Shown here piece after piece: positions 29,125-40,587 of a stretch of 64,000 nt of DNA. The stretch covers positions 62,001 to 126,000 of the forward strand of contig NZ_BMQP01000004.1 of assembly GCF_014648175.1 (NCBI RefSeq), written 5' to 3'. The DNA comes from Planobispora rosea. GTDB lineage: Bacteria > Actinomycetota > Actinomycetes > Streptosporangiales > Streptosporangiaceae. Below the pieces are notes generated by a model, which was given only the letters and a program-made list of their open reading frames with translations, was not told the DNA's origin and did not search any database. Each line of letters opens with the position of its first letter. Within the stretch, counting starts at the first letter, position 1. The position numbers were made by a program, and so were the translations under genes.

Positions 29125-29844
29125 TCAGGAAACCGCAGCCAGGGCCTCCTCGAGGGTGAAGGCCTGGGCGTACAGGGCCTTGCCCACGATGGCACCTTCG
29201 ATGCCGATCGGCACCAGGGAAGCGAGGGCGCGCAGGTCGTCCAGAGAGGAAACGCCTCCGCTGGCGACCACGGGCTTGTCGGTACGGGCGCAGACCTCGC
29301 GCAGCAGGTCGAGGTTGGGCCCGCGCAGGGTGCCGTCCTTGGTGACGTCGGTGACGACGTAGCGGGGGCAGCCGTCGGCCTCCAGGCGCTCCAGCACCTC
29401 CCACAGGTCGCCGCCCTCCTGGGTCCAGCCGCGGGCCGCGAGGGTGGTCCCGCGCACGTCCAGGCCGATCGCGATGCGGTCGCCGTACTCAGAGATGATC
29501 TTCGAGCACCAGGCCGGGTTCTCCAGGGCCGCGGTGCCGATGTTGACCCGGCGGCAGCCGGTGGCCAGCGCGGCCTCCAGCGAGGCGTCGTCGCGGATGC
29601 CGCCGGACATCTCGACCTTGATGTCCAGGGACTTCACCACGGAGGCCAGCAGCTCCCGGTTCGAGCCGCGCCCGAAGGCGGCGTCCAGGTCCACCAGGTG
29701 GATCCATTCGGCCCCGGCCTCCTGCCAGGCCAGCGCGGCCGAGAGCGGGTCGCCGTAGGACGTCTCGGTCCCGGCCTCGCCCTGGACCAGGCGGACCGCC
29801 TGACCGCCCGCGACATCCACGGCGGGCAGCAGCTCTAGCGACAT
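29125..29844 (-). CDS. priA: Bifunctional HisA/TrpF isomerase PriA
   Basis: 239 residues. It isomerises ProFAR in histidine synthesis and PRA in tryptophan synthesis. Catalytic D10 and D170 and the dual-substrate residues R18, R138 and W140 (AARGW) correspond to those described for the mycobacterial Pri[12 protein letters not shown] and [10 protein letters not shown] are PriA-type. No trpF is visible in the trp operon of this window, which fits this gene serving both pathways. ATG 29844. It lies 24 bases upstream of the RidA-like gene. Confidence 0.93.
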   Translation of the reverse strand: MSLELLPAVDVAGGQAVRLVQGEAGTETSYGDPLSAALAWQEAGAEWIHLVDLDAAFGRGSNRELLASVVKSLDIKVEMSGGIRDDASLEAALATGCRRVNIGTAALENPAWCSKIISEYGDRIAIGLDVRGTTLAARGWTQEGGDLWEVLERLEADGCPRYVVTDVTKDGTLRGPNLDLLREVCARTDKPVVASGGVSSLDDLRALASLVPIGIEGAIVGKALYAQAFTLEEALAAVS

Positions 29845-29848
29845 GTGA

Positions 29849-30190
29849 TCAAGACCTCCGGTCGAATGCCACGGTGACGGCCACCGGGACGAGCAGTAGG
29901 GAAACGACGAAGACGCCCAGCCTGGCCGGCCACTCCGGCCACAGGATCCAGGCGATCGTCTGGACGATGAGGAACAGCACCACCACGACGCCGTTCTGCG
30001 CGCGGCGGCGGCGGGCCTTGATGCCGCGCTGCGTGGCGATCCGGACCGGCCTGCCCGGCAGGAGCGCCGCGACCCTGCCCCGGCGCTCCCGCCGCCGGGC
30101 GAGCCGGGCCTCCCGCTCGGCGCGCAGGGCGGCCTGGCGGGCCTGCTCGGCCTCCCGCTCGGCCCGTCGCCGGGCCCGTTCCTTGCTCAT
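29849..30190 (-). CDS. Small membrane protein in the his operon
   Basis: 113 residues. The first ~45 are very rich in Arg, Glu and Ala (likely a charged helix in the cytoplasm), followed by two membrane helices (about 68-85 and 90-108). Function unknown. Start ATG 30190. It is four bases from priA and 39 from hisH, so it is in the operon. Confidence 0.75.
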   Translation of the reverse strand: MSKERARRRAEREAEQARQAALRAEREARLARRRERRGRVAALLPGRPVRIATQRGIKARRRRAQNGVVVVLFLIVQTIAWILWPEWPARLGVFVVSLLLVPVAVTVAFDRRS

Positions 30191-30229
30191 GGAACGGTGC
30201 TCACAGGGGCGGTCACGACCGTCGGGCGC

Positions 30230-30865
30230 TCATCCGAGCGTCCCCAGCCAGTTCGCCAGCAGCTGCGCCCCGGCGTCGCCCGACTTCTCCGGGTGGAACT
30301 GGGTGGCCATGAGCGGGCCGTTCTCCACCGCCGCGACGAACGGCACCCCGTGCTCGGCCCAGGTGACCAGCGGGTCGGTGAACCCGGGACCGGCCTGCAG
30401 TTCCCAGGAGCGCACACCGTAGGAGTGCACGAAGTAGAACCGCGTGTCGGCGTCGAGGCCGGCGAACAGCACCGTCTCGGCGGGCGCCTTGACCGTGTTC
30501 CAGCCCATGTGCGGCAGGACCGGGGCGTCCAGGCGCTCGACCGTGCCGGGCCACTCGCCGCAGCCCTCGGTCGTCACGCCGTGCTCGACACCGGTCTCGA
30601 ACAGGATCTGCATGCCCACGCAGATGCCGAGCACCGGCCGCCCCGCCGACAGCCGGCGCGCGACGATCCGGTCGCCGTGCACGGACCTCAGCCCGCCCAT
30701 GCACGCGGCGAACGCGCCGACTCCGGGCACGACGAGGCCGTCGGCCTCCATCGCCGCCTCGTAGTCGGAGGTCACCGTGACGTTCGCGCCGACCCGGGCC
30801 AGGGCGCGCTCGGCCGAGCGCAGGTTCCCCGAACCGTAGTCCAGGACCGTGACGTTCTTGTTCAC
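30230..30865 (-). CDS. hisH: Imidazole glycerol phosphate synthase, glutaminase subunit
   Basis: 211 residues. It releases ammonia from glutamine for HisF. The triad is C82 (GICVGMQ), H191 and E193 (TQFHPEKSG). [15 protein letters not shown] is the usual N-terminus. Two adjacent GTG codons (30868 and 30865) could start it; 30865 overlaps the stop of the 51-aa membrane protein by GTGA (30862-30865) and is preferred. Confidence 0.95.
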   Translation of the reverse strand: MNKNVTVLDYGSGNLRSAERALARVGANVTVTSDYEAAMEADGLVVPGVGAFAACMGGLRSVHGDRIVARRLSAGRPVLGICVGMQILFETGVEHGVTTEGCGEWPGTVERLDAPVLPHMGWNTVKAPAETVLFAGLDADTRFYFVHSYGVRSWELQAGPGFTDPLVTWAEHGVPFVAAVENGPLMATQFHPEKSGDAGAQLLANWLGTLG

Positions 30866-31017
30866 CACCAGAGCACCGCCGCCGTGGTCGCCAGGGCCGC
30901 GAGGGCGGCCAGCAGGACCGCCCCCTTCTTCAGCCCCTGTTTGAGGAAGGAGATGATGCCGCCCACCAGGAAGAGGGCGACGAAGGCCATCGCGATGGCC
31001 GTCCAGTTGTCGCTCAT
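30862..31017 (-). CDS. 51-aa membrane protein between hisB and hisH
   Basis: The product starts [20 protein letters not shown] and has two short hydrophobic helices separated by KQGLKKG, ending in LWW. ATG 31017 has GGGAGG five bases upstream, and the TGA overlaps the hisH GTG. Codon bias, ribosome site and coupling make it a real gene. A small membrane protein at this place is a feature of some actinobacterial his operons; its function is unknown. Confidence 0.75.
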   Translation of the reverse strand: MSDNWTAIAMAFVALFLVGGIISFLKQGLKKGAVLLAALAALATTAAVLWW

Positions 31018-31044
31018 GCGAGCCTCCCGCTCACAGCCGCCCGC

Positions 31045-31685
31045 TCACAGCACGCCCTTGGTGCTGGGCACCCCGGTGGCCCTGGGGTCGGGCTCGGACG
31101 CCTCGCGCAGCGCCCGGGCCAGCGCCTTGAACTGCGCCTCCACGATGTGGTGGGCGTTGCGGCCGTACGGCACGTGCACGTGCAGGCAGATGGCGGCCTG
31201 AGCGACGAACGACTCCAGGATGTGCCGGGTCAGCGTCACATCGTAGTCCGGGCCGATCATGGGGGCCATGTTCCCGGGCTCGCTGTGCACGAGGTACGGC
31301 CGGCCGGACAGGTCCACGGTCACCTGCGCGAGGGCCTCGTCCAGCGGGCAGGACGCGCTGCCGAACCGCCGGATGCCCGACTTGTCGCCCAGCGCCTCGC
31401 GGAACGCCGCGCCCAGCGCGATCGCCGTGTCCTCGATCGTGTGGTGCGAGTCGATGTGCAGGTCGCCCTCGGTCTTCACGGTCAGGTCGAACAACCCGTG
31501 CTTGCCCAGCTGGTTCAGCATGTGGTCGTAGAACCCGACACCGGTGGAGACGTCGACGGTCCCGGTGCCGTCGAGGTCGACCTCCACCAGCACCGAGGTC
31601 TCCTTGGTGGCGCGCTCGATCCGGCCCACGCGCCGCCCGGGCTCTCCCCCGGCACGCCGCCCCTGCTCGCCTCCGGCAAGACTCA

Positions 31686-31686
<1 letters not shown>
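31045..31686 (-). CDS. hisB: Imidazoleglycerol-phosphate dehydratase
   Basis: 213 residues. It dehydrates IGP to imidazole acetol phosphate. Metal motifs HHTIED (81-86) and HHIVEAQFKALARAL near the end are intact, with YDHMLNQLGKHG between. There is no fused HisN phosphatase. The first ~20 residues are Gly/Arg-rich. ATG 31686 overlaps the hisC stop by one base (TGATG) with GAAGGGA seven bases away; GTG 31689 is a close alternative. Confidence 0.95.
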
Positions 31687-34087
<2,401 letters not shown>

Positions 34088-34093
34088 GCGTAC

Positions 34094-34099
34094 AGTCTA
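34094..34099 (-). promoter_or_regulatory. Candidate -10 box of a leaderless his operon transcript
   Basis: TAGACT on the minus strand lies six bases before the hisD GTG. No Shine-Dalgarno exists between. No convincing -35 box is seen at the expected distance. Confidence 0.35.
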
Positions 34100-34217
34100 C
34101 GGAGCCCCGGGCCCGGCTCCCGTCCTGTCCACCATCCGGACGCCCGTGTCCGGGATTCTCACGTCTGGTATCCAGTCCTCCGCCAACGCCTTTACATTGT
34201 AGATTCACCCGATGCTC

Positions 34218-34223
34218 TACGCT
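34218..34223 (+). promoter_or_regulatory. Candidate -10 box of the leaderless ybaK-type gene
   Basis: TACGCT lies seven bases before the ATG at 34231, which has no Shine-Dalgarno. The same hexamer occurs at the same place before the murA-type gene. Confidence 0.4.
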
Positions 34224-34230
34224 GCGGGTC

Positions 34231-34749
34231 ATGAGCAAGTCGAAGGGCACCAGGGGCGCCAGAGGCTCCGGGGGACAGGGCACCCCGGCGACGGTCGCAC
34301 TGGCCAGGGCGGGCGTGGATTTCACCCTCCACCCCTACGAGCACGACGCGAACGCCCAGGCCTACGGTGAGGAGGCCGCCGACGCCCTCGGCGTGCCGTA
34401 CGGGCAGATCTTCAAAACCCTGGTGGCCGAGGTCGAGGGCGGGCTCGCGGTCGCGGTGGTCCCGGTGGCGGGCAAGCTGGACCTCAAGGCGTTCGCGGCG
34501 GCGCTGGGGAGCAAGCGGGCCGCGATGGCCGAGGCCGCCGCGGTGGAGCGGGTCACCGGCTACGTGGTCGGCGGGATCAGCCCGCTGGGACAGCGCAAGC
34601 GGCTGCCGACCGTGGTCGACGACTCGGCGCTGTCGTTCGAGACGATCTACTTCTCCGCCGGGCGCCGCGGGCTGCAGATCGAGACCGCGCCGGCCGAGCT
34701 GATCCGGCTGACCCAGGCGACCACGGCTCCCATCGGCAAGACGGGGTAG
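34231..34749 (+). CDS. ybaK: YbaK/EbsC-type Cys-tRNA(Pro) deacylase
   Basis: 172 residues. The YbaK domain spans most of the protein: HPYEHDANAQAYGEEAADALGVP, QIFKTLVAEV (with the conserved Lys), KLDLKAFAAALGSKRA and GYVVGGISPLGQRKRLPTVVDDSAL. Relatives clear Cys mischarged on tRNA-Pro. The first 17 residues are a basic, Gly-rich tail. ATG 34231 has a -10-like box seven bases upstream and no ribosome site. It is divergent from hisD. Confidence 0.9.
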   Translation: MSKSKGTRGARGSGGQGTPATVALARAGVDFTLHPYEHDANAQAYGEEAADALGVPYGQIFKTLVAEVEGGLAVAVVPVAGKLDLKAFAAALGSKRAAMAEAAAVERVTGYVVGGISPLGQRKRLPTVVDDSALSFETIYFSAGRRGLQIETAPAELIRLTQATTAPIGKTG

Positions 34750-34872
34750 ACCGGCGGGTAGATCTGTCGAAGGTTGCCGACGCGCGGCGGCCGCCGTCCT
34801 GGCCAGACTGGCCGGACACAGTCGGATCGATCACGTGGCCGGCCCGCCGCCGCGACCGGACCGGGAGGACGC

Positions 34873-36267
34873 ATGCACTACCTGACAGCCGTCGAGATGC
34901 TGGAACTGCTGCGCGCCCGGCAGGTCAGCGCGGTCGAGTTGCTCGACGCCCACCTGCGCCGCATCGAGGAGGCCAACCCCCGGGTCAACGCGATCGTCAC
35001 CCTGGTCGCCGAGCGAGCCATGGACGAGGCGAGAGCCGCCGACCGCGACATGGCCAGGGGCGTCTGGCGGGGTTCCCTGCACGGGCTGCCGGTCGCCTAC
35101 AAGGACCTGACCGACACCGCCGGCATCCGCACCACGTACGGCTCGCGCCTGTTCGCCGACCACGTGCCGGAGCGGGACGCGCTGATCGTGCGGCGGATGC
35201 GCGAGGCCGGGGCGATCACGATCGGCAAGACCAACACCCCCGAGTTCGGCACCGGCTCGCACACGGTGAACGAGGTGTTCGGCGCCACCCGCAACCCCTA
35301 CGACCTGTCGCGCTCGGCGGGCGGCAGCAGCGGCGGGGCCGCCGCGGCGCTGGCCTGCGGGATGGTGCCGCTGGCCGACGGCTCCGACATGGGCGGCTCG
35401 CTGCGCAACCCCGCCTCCTTCTGCAACGTGGTGGGGCTGCGCCCGACCCCGGGGCGGGTGCCCTCGCCGTCGCCGACGGCGGCCTGGTTCACCCTGGGCG
35501 TGGCGGGCCCGATGGCCAGGACCGTGGAGGACCTGACCCTGCTGATGAGCGTGGTGGCCGGCTTCGACGAGTCCTCGCCCCTGTCGATCGCCGAGAGTGG
35601 CGCGGTCTTCACCGAGCCGCTGGACCTGCTGGACCTGACCGGGCTGCGCATCGCCTGGAGCCCGGACCTCGGCGGGCTCCCGGTCGACGCCGAGACGGCG
35701 AAGGTCACCGCGGAGGCCCCGGCCGTACTGGCCGGGCTGGGCGCCCGCGTCGAGCGGGTCGAGCTCGACCTGTCCGGCGCCGACGAGGCGTTCCGCACCT
35801 ACCGGGCCTGGTTCTACCTGCTGTCCTACGGGGACCTCCCGCAGGAGGACCTGGGCGAGAACGTCCGGTGGAACGTCGAGCGGGGCCGCGCGGTGACCGG
35901 GGCCGACCTGGCCCGCGCCGAACGGCTCCGCAGCGACCTCTACCGGCGGATGAGCGTCTTCTTCGACACCTACGACTTCCTGATCGCTCCGGTCAGCCAG
36001 GTGCCGCCGTTCCCGGTGGACGCGCCGTACGTCTCGGAGATCAACGGCGAGCCGCTCCCCGACTACCTGGCGTGGATGCGCTCGGCCTACTGGATCAGCG
36101 TGCTGCACGCCCCCGCCGCCTCGGTGCCGTGCGGGTTCACCGGAGGCGGGCTCCCGGTCGGCGTGCAGATCGTCGGGCGCCCCTTCGCCGACCTGCGGGT
36201 GCTCCGGCTGGCCCACGCGTTCGAGCGGGCCACCGGTCACGGCTCCCGCAGGCCCGCCCTGCGCTGA
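34873..36267 (+). CDS. Amidase-signature family hydrolase
   Basis: 464 residues. Ser-cisSer-Lys triad: K77 (AYKDL), the cis Ser around 152-153 (SAGGSSGGAAAAL) and nucleophile S176 (DMGGSLRNPASFCN). Length and motif order match amidases such as those acting on aryl or aliphatic amides; the substrate cannot be told. It is not GatA by context (no gatB or gatC). ATG 34873 has GGGAGG five bases upstream. It lies 123 bases after the ybaK-type gene and converges with the next gene. Confidence 0.92.
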   Translation: MHYLTAVEMLELLRARQVSAVELLDAHLRRIEEANPRVNAIVTLVAERAMDEARAADRDMARGVWRGSLHGLPVAYKDLTDTAGIRTTYGSRLFADHVPERDALIVRRMREAGAITIGKTNTPEFGTGSHTVNEVFGATRNPYDLSRSAGGSSGGAAAALACGMVPLADGSDMGGSLRNPASFCNVVGLRPTPGRVPSPSPTAAWFTLGVAGPMARTVEDLTLLMSVVAGFDESSPLSIAESGAVFTEPLDLLDLTGLRIAWSPDLGGLPVDAETAKVTAEAPAVLAGLGARVERVELDLSGADEAFRTYRAWFYLLSYGDLPQEDLGENVRWNVERGRAVTGADLARAERLRSDLYRRMSVFFDTYDFLIAPVSQVPPFPVDAPYVSEINGEPLPDYLAWMRSAYWISVLHAPAASVPCGFTGGGLPVGVQIVGRPFADLRVLRLAHAFERATGHGSRRPALR

Positions 36268-36323
36268 CGCCCGCGCCGGGGTCCGGCTCCCGACTTCCCG
36301 CCGGTCCGGCCCCCGCCTCCGGT

Positions 36324-36872
36324 CTACTTCCCGCCGATGTCGTAGGTCGACAGCGGCCCGTAGGGGTCCTGCCCGGCCAGGGGGCGGCGCAGCGGCGACT
36401 CGCGATATCCCGCGACGGCCTCCAGCGTGAAGAAGACGCCTGCGGCGAGCATCGGCCAGGCGACGATCACGCCGGGCGCGGTCAGCTCCAGCGGCCCCGG
36501 GACCAGCGGCGCGCCCGGCCCGGAGGCGGCCACGACGCTGGCGCCGAAGTTCACCGCCCCGCCGACCGTCATCGTCAGGTACGCGGCGACCAGGCCGCCC
36601 GCGGCCAGGCCGAGCACCACCGCGGGCGGATGGCCCCTGCGCGACAACACGTGGCCCACGGCGCCGCAGACCAGCCCGAACGCGCCGGTGACGACGGCGA
36701 ACCAGCCGTCGGCGGCGATGAGCGCCTGGGTGGAGGGGTCGGCGAGGACCGCGCCCTCCTGCGTCACGACGTACGGCGGGCGGGGCGCGAGCAGCGACCA
36801 CAACGCGCCGGCGACGACCCCGAGGAGGCTGAGCACGAGCACGGCCACGGCGAAATCGCGCGTATACCGCAC
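36324..36872 (-). CDS. DUF2567-like four-helix membrane protein
   Basis: 182 residues. Four hydrophobic segments with a short outer loop after the first (WSLLAPRPPYVVTQEGAVLADP), a pattern seen in the actinobacterial DUF2567 family. The last ~25 residues are polar (SPLRRPLAGQDPYGPL). Function unknown. GTG 36872 has GGGGAG eight bases upstream. It is divergent from the murA-type gene with a 100-base gap. Confidence 0.75.
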   Translation of the reverse strand: MRYTRDFAVAVLVLSLLGVVAGALWSLLAPRPPYVVTQEGAVLADPSTQALIAADGWFAVVTGAFGLVCGAVGHVLSRRGHPPAVVLGLAAGGLVAAYLTMTVGGAVNFGASVVAASGPGAPLVPGPLELTAPGVIVAWPMLAAGVFFTLEAVAGYRESPLRRPLAGQDPYGPLSTYDIGGK

Positions 36873-36960
36873 TGTGGTTCTCCCCTCATTCCACGTAGAC
36901 CGGCCCGATGGTACCCGCTCCCCGGTTTTTGCCATATCGAAGGCATCGATCGAATCCCGT

Positions 36961-36966
36961 TACGCT
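36961..36966 (+). promoter_or_regulatory. Candidate -10 box of the leaderless murA-type gene
   Basis: TACGCT lies six bases before the GTG at 36973. No Shine-Dalgarno precedes the start. Confidence 0.4.
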
Positions 36967-36972
36967 GTCGGG

Positions 36973-38289
36973 GTGAATGAAGAGGTATGGCTGATCGAGC
37001 CCTCCGGCCCCCTCCGCGGCGACGTCGAGGTCCGCGGGTCCAAGAACGGTGTCTCCAAGCACATGGTCGCCGCCATGCTGGGGGTCGGCGAGAGCGTGAT
37101 CCACAACGCTCCCGACGTGGGAGAGGTCGGCATCACCGCGCAGATGCTGCGCGCGCTCGGCATCAACGTGGAGATCACTCCGCGCGAGATCGTCATCGAG
37201 CGGGGGCCGGAGATCAATCCGCACGTGCCCGCCGCGTTCACCGGCCTCAACCGCATCCCCATCCTGATGCTCGGCCCGCTGCTGCACCTGGCGGGCGAGG
37301 CGTTCGTGCCGCTGGTCGGCGGCGATCCGATCGGGCGGCGGCCGGTCGACTTCCACGTCGAGGCGCTGCGCTCGATGGGCGCGGAGGTCGAGGTCAGCGA
37401 CACCGGCATCTACGCCAAGGCCAAGCGGCTGCGCGGCACCCGGCTCGAACTCCCCTACCCGAGCGTGGGCGCCACCGAGACCATCCTGATGTCGGCGGTC
37501 CTGGCCGAGGGCAAGACCGTGCTCAAGGGCGCGGCCATGGAGCCCGAGGTAGTGGAGCTCGCCCTGTTCCTGCAGCGCATGGGGGCGCTCATCGAGCTCA
37601 GCCCCGACCGGCGCATCGTGATCGAGGGCGTGGAGCGGCTGCACGGCGCCTCCACCTGGCTGAACGGCGACCGGATCGAGGCGTTCTCCTACCTCGCGGC
37701 CGGCCTGATCACCCGCGGCGAGGTACGGGTGCACGGCTGCCCCCAGGACCGCCTGGTCACCGCCATCACCACGCTCGCCCGGATGGGCGCCCGGCTGGAC
37801 ATCACCGACGACTACCTGTCGGCCTCGGCCCCCGACGGGCTGCGCGCGGCGGCGGTGCAGACCGACACGCACCCCGGGTTCATGACCGACTGGCAGACGC
37901 CGCTGATGGTGCTGTTCACGCAGGCCCAGGGCATGTCGGTGCTGCACGAGACGGTGTTCGAGAACCGGCTGGTCTACGTGCCCGCGCTGCAGAAGATGGG
38001 CTGCGAGATCGAGGTCTTCGACGTCTGCCTCGGCGGCCCCGCCTGCCGCTACCACGACACCAACGCCAAGCACTCGGCGGTGGTGCGGGGCGTGTCCAAA
38101 CTCCGCGGCGCCGACGTGACGCTGCCCGACATCCGGGCCGGCTTCTCCGCCGTGCTCGCCGCCGCGGCCGCGGAGGGCACCTCCACGCTCCGCGGAGTGC
38201 ACCACATCGAGCGGGGCTACCACCGGCCGTTCAAGCAGTTCGCCTCGCTCGGCCTGAAGATCAGTCGAGAGAAGGTCGGCGGCGAGTAA
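36973..38289 (+). CDS. murA: MurA-type UDP-GlcNAc 1-carboxyvinyltransferase
   Basis: 438 residues. MurA adds enolpyruvate to UDP-GlcNAc, the first committed step of peptidoglycan synthesis. RGSKNGVSKHM (K24, N25), TDWQTPLMVLFTQAQG and ETVFENRLVYVPAL are conserved. In the catalytic loop the usual Cys is Asp: GGDPIGRRPVDFH, D118. That change is known to give fosfomycin resistance in mycobacterial MurA. The sequence is rather divergent from standard MurA (GSKN in place of GAKN and a changed C-terminal loop), so it may be a second paralogue. GTG 36973 sits six bases after a TACGCT box. Confidence 0.88.
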   Translation: MNEEVWLIEPSGPLRGDVEVRGSKNGVSKHMVAAMLGVGESVIHNAPDVGEVGITAQMLRALGINVEITPREIVIERGPEINPHVPAAFTGLNRIPILMLGPLLHLAGEAFVPLVGGDPIGRRPVDFHVEALRSMGAEVEVSDTGIYAKAKRLRGTRLELPYPSVGATETILMSAVLAEGKTVLKGAAMEPEVVELALFLQRMGALIELSPDRRIVIEGVERLHGASTWLNGDRIEAFSYLAAGLITRGEVRVHGCPQDRLVTAITTLARMGARLDITDDYLSASAPDGLRAAAVQTDTHPGFMTDWQTPLMVLFTQAQGMSVLHETVFENRLVYVPALQKMGCEIEVFDVCLGGPACRYHDTNAKHSAVVRGVSKLRGADVTLPDIRAGFSAVLAAAAAEGTSTLRGVHHIERGYHRPFKQFASLGLKISREKVGGE

Positions 38290-38300
38290 GGATTCGCAAT

Positions 38301-38324
38301 CGGGTGTTTACAGGTGATCACCCG
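38301..38324. promoter_or_regulatory. Inverted repeat in the PBP promoter region
   Basis: cgggtg (38301-38306) pairs with cacccg (38319-38324), and ggtgatcacc at 38313-38322 is a perfect palindrome inside. tttaca (38307-38312) resembles a -35 box. The site lies 18 bases before the PBP start. It could be an operator or the end of the murA transcript. Confidence 0.45.
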
Positions 38325-38341
38325 GTCGCACCTTACTATCC

Positions 38342-40564
38342 GTGACAGCTCGATCTGAAACGGGACACTACGCTACGGAGCGCGGCCCGGCGGCGTGCCT
38401 GCGGACCCTGGCGGTCTGCGGAACACTCGGCGGTCTGCTGACGGCGGTGGCCGCGCTGCCGCTGGTCGGCGGCGCCGGCCTGGCGGCGAAGAACGCCTCG
38501 GGCGTCTTCACCGACCTGCCGCCCGCTCCGCGTGAGAGCCTCCTGCCGGAGCGGACCGTGCTCCTGGACCGGCGCGGCAGGCCGTTCGCCCAGTTCTACT
38601 CCCAGAACCGGACGATCGTGGACCTCGACGACGTCTCGCCGGTCATGCGCAAGGCGATCGTGGCGATCGAGGACTCCCGCTTCTACGAGCACGGCGGCCT
38701 GGACGTCAGGGGGACGCTGCGGGCGCTGGTGACCAACACCACCGCGGGCAGCGTGCGGCAGGGCGGCTCCTCGCTCACCCAGCAGCTGGTGAAGAACATC
38801 CTGGTGGAGAACGCCGAGACCGACGCCGAGCGCGCCCGGGCGCAGGCGCCGAACCTCAGCCGGAAGATCACCGAGTTGCGGTACGCGCTGGCGATGGAGG
38901 CCAAGTACTCCAAGGCCGAGCTCCTGGAGCGCTACCTCAACATCGCCTACTTCGGCGCGGGGGCGTTCGGGGTGGAGGCCGCGGCCCGGCGGTTCTTCTC
39001 CGTCCCGGCCTCGAAGTTGTCCCTGCCGCAGGCGGCGACGCTGGCGGGGGCGGTGCGCACGCCGTACGGGACGGACCCCTCCCTGGGGGACGAGTACCGT
39101 CAGCGGCTCATCCAGCGCCGGAACCTCGTGCTGGACCGCATGGCCGAGACCGGGGCCGTGACCCGGGCCGAGGCGGACGCCGCCCGGCGGGCCCCGCTGA
39201 ACCTCAGGCTCAGGCCCGAGCCGGGCGGCTGCGCCGCGAGCCGCCACCCCTACTTCTGCGTCTACGTCCACCGGGAGCTGCTGACCAACCCCGTCTTCGG
39301 GCCCACCCGCGCAGAACGCGAGCACCGCCTGGCCCGGGGCGGCATCGTGCTGCACACCACCCTGGACCCGGTCGCGCAGAAAGCCGCGGAACGGGCCATC
39401 TCCGCACGGGTCGACCCGGAGGACACCGAGGTCGCCGCCGAGGCGATGGTCGAACCGGGCACCGGCCGGATCCAGGCCCTGGCCGCCAGCAAGAAGTACG
39501 GCCGCAACGACGGCAACCGCAAGAACGGCCCCCGGACCACCTTCAACCTGGCCGCCGACGTGGCGCACGGCGGCGGGATGGGCTTCCAGGCCGGGTCCAC
39601 CTTCAAGGTCTTCACCCTGGCCACCGCGCTGCAGAAGGGCTGGCGGTTCAACCGGGGCTTCGCCACCCCCGGCCGGTACGTCCCCGGCTCGGGCTTCGTG
39701 GACTGCGCGGGCCGCCCGGTCAACGACCCCAACGCCGAGATCTTCAACGCCGACGGCAGGCGGAGCGGCGGCGCCTACAGCCTCTCCACCGGCACGTGGA
39801 GCTCGGTGAACATCTTCTTCATGAAGCTGGAGCGGAAAGTCGGCCTGTGCCCGGTGGTGAGGACCGCCAAGGCTCTCGGCATCACCCGGGCGGACGGCAT
39901 GCCGCTGCGCGAGGTCCCGACCTTCACCCTCGGCATCAACGAGATGGACCCGCTGACGGTGGCCGCGGCGTACGCCACGTTCGCCGCCCGCGGCCGGTAC
40001 TGCAGCCCGGTCGCGATCATCAAGATCATCGACAGGAACGGCAGCCGCGTCCCCGTCTCGCCCACCTGCCGCCAGGCGCTCGACCCGAAGGTCGCCGACG
40101 CGGTCAACCACGTGCTGAGCGGGGTGTTCAGCAGGGGCACCATGAGGGGGCAGGACATCGGCCGCCCGGCCGCGGGCAAGACCGGGACCAACAACGACTA
40201 CACCTCGGCCTGGTTCGCCGGATACACACCGGCCCTCGCCGCGGCCGTCAGCGTGGGCGACATCCGCGGCTCCTACCGCCACCCGCTGCGCGACGTGCGG
40301 ATCGGCGGCGAGTACTACAGCCGGGTCCAGGGCGCCTCCCTGCCCGGCCCGATCTGGGTGGCCTCCATGACCGCCGCCCTGCGCCGCGTCCCGGCCACGC
40401 CCTTCCGCGCCCCGGACATGTCCCGCTTCGGCGGCGGCCGCATCCCGGGCCTGCTCAAGCCCTCCGCGGACGACCGCGAGCGCGGCAACCGCCAGCGCGG
40501 CAACCGCCAGGGCCGCGGCGACGGTCCCGCCCGCCAGCGCCCCTGGCGCAACCCCGACCGCTGA
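38342..40564 (+). CDS. Class A penicillin-binding protein (transglycosylase/transpeptidase)
   Basis: 740 residues. A short inner tail, a membrane anchor at about 24-46, a GT51 transglycosylase with AIEDSRFYEHGG (E110) and GGSSLTQQLVKN (141-152), and a transpeptidase with STFK (S419), a SVN motif and KTGT (613-616). It polymerises and crosslinks peptidoglycan on the outer face of the membrane. The tail after ~700 is Arg-rich with repeats (RGNRQRGNRQGRG). Start GTG 38342 is the only in-frame start before the anchor. It follows murA by 52 bases, so both may serve cell-wall synthesis together. Confidence 0.95.
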   Translation: MTARSETGHYATERGPAACLRTLAVCGTLGGLLTAVAALPLVGGAGLAAKNASGVFTDLPPAPRESLLPERTVLLDRRGRPFAQFYSQNRTIVDLDDVSPVMRKAIVAIEDSRFYEHGGLDVRGTLRALVTNTTAGSVRQGGSSLTQQLVKNILVENAETDAERARAQAPNLSRKITELRYALAMEAKYSKAELLERYLNIAYFGAGAFGVEAAARRFFSVPASKLSLPQAATLAGAVRTPYGTDPSLGDEYRQRLIQRRNLVLDRMAETGAVTRAEADAARRAPLNLRLRPEPGGCAASRHPYFCVYVHRELLTNPVFGPTRAEREHRLARGGIVLHTTLDPVAQKAAERAISARVDPEDTEVAAEAMVEPGTGRIQALAASKKYGRNDGNRKNGPRTTFNLAADVAHGGGMGFQAGSTFKVFTLATALQKGWRFNRGFATPGRYVPGSGFVDCAGRPVNDPNAEIFNADGRRSGGAYSLSTGTWSSVNIFFMKLERKVGLCPVVRTAKALGITRADGMPLREVPTFTLGINEMDPLTVAAAYATFAARGRYCSPVAIIKIIDRNGSRVPVSPTCRQALDPKVADAVNHVLSGVFSRGTMRGQDIGRPAAGKTGTNNDYTSAWFAGYTPALAAAVSVGDIRGSYRHPLRDVRIGGEYYSRVQGASLPGPIWVASMTAALRRVPATPFRAPDMSRFGGGRIPGLLKPSADDRERGNRQRGNRQGRGDGPARQRPWRNPDR

Positions 40565-40587
40565 ACCCGCGGCGACCGATGCGGCGA

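Noticed and set aside
38334..38339. TACTAT as the -10 box of a leaderless PBP transcript
   Set aside because: It is only two bases from the GTG, too close for RNA to start at or before that codon.
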